Source of the DNA: Ktedonobacter sp. 13_1_20CM_4_53_11
GTDB lineage: Bacteria > Chloroflexota > Ktedonobacteria > Ktedonobacterales > Ktedonobacteraceae
Reading direction: 5' to 3'
Assembly (NCBI GenBank): GCA_001919995.1
Contig: MNIY01000012.1
Span: forward strand, 1-8,110
DNA length: 8,110 nucleotides
Position 1 is the first letter of the stretch; every line of letters begins with the position of its first letter. Below the pieces are notes generated by a model. The model was given only the letters and a program-made list of their open reading frames with translations. It was not told the origin of the DNA and did not search any database. The position numbers were made by a program, and so were the translations under genes. Below are positions 7,014 through 8,110 of the stretch, in pieces.

Positions 7014-7790
7014 ATGTTCAATCAACGGAATGGAACTTTCCGATTGGGTATGCTTATTGCTGTTGTTGCAGGGCTCTGGACAATTGTTCATCTCATCTGG
7101 AATGTTGTTGGTGTAAAAGCTGATGACTATTGGGGTTGGGCTTTGCTCATCCTATTTATCCTTGCACTGATCTTAGCTTTCGTTCAATATGCTCAGGAGC
7201 GACCCGCTTTAAAGGCTGTTTCTTCGACTGAGCCGTTTCCCGAACCTGCGATCTCGAAGTTTTTCTTTGGTTCAGAAGGCTCTTCTGTACTGTGGTTCGT
7301 CGTTCGAATGTACGTTGGTGCCGAGTGGCTTCTTGCCGGGTGGGAAAAGATTATTTCTCCCGCCTGGGGAACAAGCGGAAAAGCACTGGCAGGATTTGCC
7401 GCTGGTGCGTTAGCCAAAAGTTCTGGCGCGAATCCAGCGGTCCAAGGATGGTATGCATGGTTTTTACAGCACATCGTGCTTCCCAACGCCGGATTTTTCT
7501 CTTTCCTGGTGACCTGGGGAGAATTTGCGGTGGGATTAGGGATCCTTTTAGGCATACTGACGGGTATAGCGGCAGGTTTCGGGGTGTTGATGAACCTGAA
7601 CTACCTCCTGGCTGGTACGGTCAGTGTTAATCCTATTCTAGGCATGTTTGGATTATTCCTGTGCTTCTCGTGGAGAGTATGCGGATGGATCGGCTTTGAT
7701 CGTTGGTTGTTGCCTGCGTTAGGCTTGCCCTGGAAACCGGGAACCTGGTTCCGTCCGCAGGAATCGACTGCAACGGTTCGGCGGCCATAG
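7014..7790 (+). CDS. DoxX-family integral membrane protein
   Basis: The 258-residue protein is rich in membrane helices, at about 11-33, 39-60, 90-112, 158-180, 182-205 and 207-225. From residue 91 it carries the DoxX pattern: VLWFVVRMYVGAEWLLAGWEKI, later FLVTWGEFAVGLGILLGILT, then FGVLMNLNYLLAG. DoxX/DoxD proteins are membrane subunits tied to thiosulfate:quinone oxidoreductase in archaea, but most bacterial members have no proven reaction, and no redox partner is encoded here. The first two helices and charged linker (about 1-85) precede the DoxX core. ATG 7014 is chosen because AGGAG (6999-7003) lies 10 nt upstream; an in-frame ATG at 6993 would put that SD inside the gene and lacks its own. 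The region is visibly more A+T-rich than the enzyme gene at the left. A terminator follows 31 nt after the stop, so it is probably monocistronic. Confidence 0.85.
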   Translation: MFNQRNGTFRLGMLIAVVAGLWTIVHLIWNVVGVKADDYWGWALLILFILALILAFVQYAQERPALKAVSSTEPFPEPAISKFFFGSEGSSVLWFVVRMYVGAEWLLAGWEKIISPAWGTSGKALAGFAAGALAKSSGANPAVQGWYAWFLQHIVLPNAGFFSFLVTWGEFAVGLGILLGILTGIAAGFGVLMNLNYLLAGTVSVNPILGMFGLFLCFSWRVCGWIGFDRWLLPALGLPWKPGTWFRPQESTATVRRP

Positions 7791-7821
7791 TCTCTCAAGT
7801 CGTTTTGTTGTGGTAACGAGT

Positions 7822-7868
7822 AGGATAGAGATATTCGAAGTCTTGAATATCTCTATCCTTTTCTTTCT
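7822..7868 (+). terminator. Rho-independent terminator of doxX
   Basis: A perfect 14-bp stem, GGATAGAGATATTC (7823-7836) with GAATATCTCTATCC (7845-7858), extends to 15 bp with A7822-T7859. The loop has 8 nt, and the T-rich tract TTTTCTTTCT follows at 7859-7868. On the opposite strand the stem is not followed by a U-run, so it acts rightward only. Confidence 0.9.
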
Positions 7869-7959
7869 GAGAAGGAAAGATACGCTGAAGCGCGCGCACC
7901 CTCAGGCTGACGAATTTTTTATTGCAAATGAGCACCATTGGTTAAATACGCTGCTATTG

Positions 7960-8110
7960 CTAGGTCGAGTAGACGAGCGCAACGACTAATCCAAAAACCA
8001 TGTGATTAAGCAAGATGGCGGCCATTACCGGTAATCCGTTGAGAACTCCGGACAACTGAGGATACCTGTGCAAAACAACGTACAGCGACACTATGACCAG
8101 CATACCATGA
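7960..8110 (-). CDS. C-terminal end of a small integral membrane protein (5' end outside window)
   Basis: A minus-strand frame enters from the right edge and ends at TAG (7960-7962), giving 49 visible residues. They comprise one hydrophobic stretch (MLVIVSLYVVL), a short loop (HRYPQLSGVLNG), and a second helix (LPVMAAILLNHMVFGLVVALVYST) that ends the protein. A terminal helix with N/H-H-x-V-F/Y-G-x-V-x-x-L-V-Y is common in small uncharacterised four-helix membrane proteins. With no start or N-terminus visible I cannot name the family. It converges on doxX, separated by 169 bp that hold the doxX terminator and otherwise no gene I can support. Confidence 0.6.
   Translation of the reverse strand, partial: HGMLVIVSLYVVLHRYPQLSGVLNGLPVMAAILLNHMVFGLVVALVYST

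Noticed and set aside
6891..7091. Minus-strand 66-codon frame over the doxX leader
   Set aside because: Half of it is antisense to doxX and it has no recognisable motif or SD; the stretch containing the leader hairpin explains itself better as regulatory DNA.
7880..7921. GC-rich segment followed by TTTTTT, considered as a second terminator
   Set aside because: Only a 4-bp CTGA/TCAG pairing is possible around the GCGCGC core, and the T-run is separated from it; no stable stem.

Overview
The window reads as chromosomal DNA from a free-living, probably soil bacterium. The gene style (TolB-like lipoprotein, very large anchored surface protein, SpoVK/CbxX-type AAA remnant, DoxX protein, MarR-controlled PEP-utilising enzyme, moderately high GC) would suit a Ktedonobacteria-like member of the Chloroflexota. 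That placement is an impression from family content; no rRNA or other marker gene is present.

Layout. (1) 1-2178, minus strand: a MarR-type regulator followed by a large PEP/pyruvate-binding enzyme of the rifampicin-phosphotransferase/PEP-synthase superfamily, which runs off the left edge. The regulator's stop and the enzyme's start are one base apart, so they form a tight operon. (2) About 2179-2364: a divergent control region with a 17-bp palindrome typical of MarR operators, a second dyad, and an extended -10 promoter facing right. (3) 2365-3681, plus strand: a secreted lipoprotein with a TolB/PD40-like beta-propeller. (4) 3674-6367, minus strand: an 897-residue membrane-anchored extracellular protein whose end overlaps the lipoprotein's end by 8 bp. 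(5) 6463-6894, minus strand: the C-terminal lid of a CbxX/SpoVK-type AAA+ ATPase without its ATPase core, probably a gene remnant. (6) 7014-7790, plus strand: a DoxX-family membrane protein, preceded by a strong leader hairpin and followed by a textbook intrinsic terminator. (7) 7960-8110, minus strand: the C-terminal end of a small membrane protein that enters from the right.

No stretch over about 300 bases lacks a gene. The best-supported functional unit is the MarR-enzyme operon with its own operator: a drug- or metabolite-responsive regulator that probably represses itself and a phosphotransferase-like enzyme. The most unusual point is that the regulator's conserved N-terminal helix lies in frame upstream of its first ATG, behind a strong GGAGG, with no ATG/GTG/TTG available; this suggests an AUU or AUC start. 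I see no CRISPR array, tRNA, rRNA, transposase or clear novel multi-gene system.
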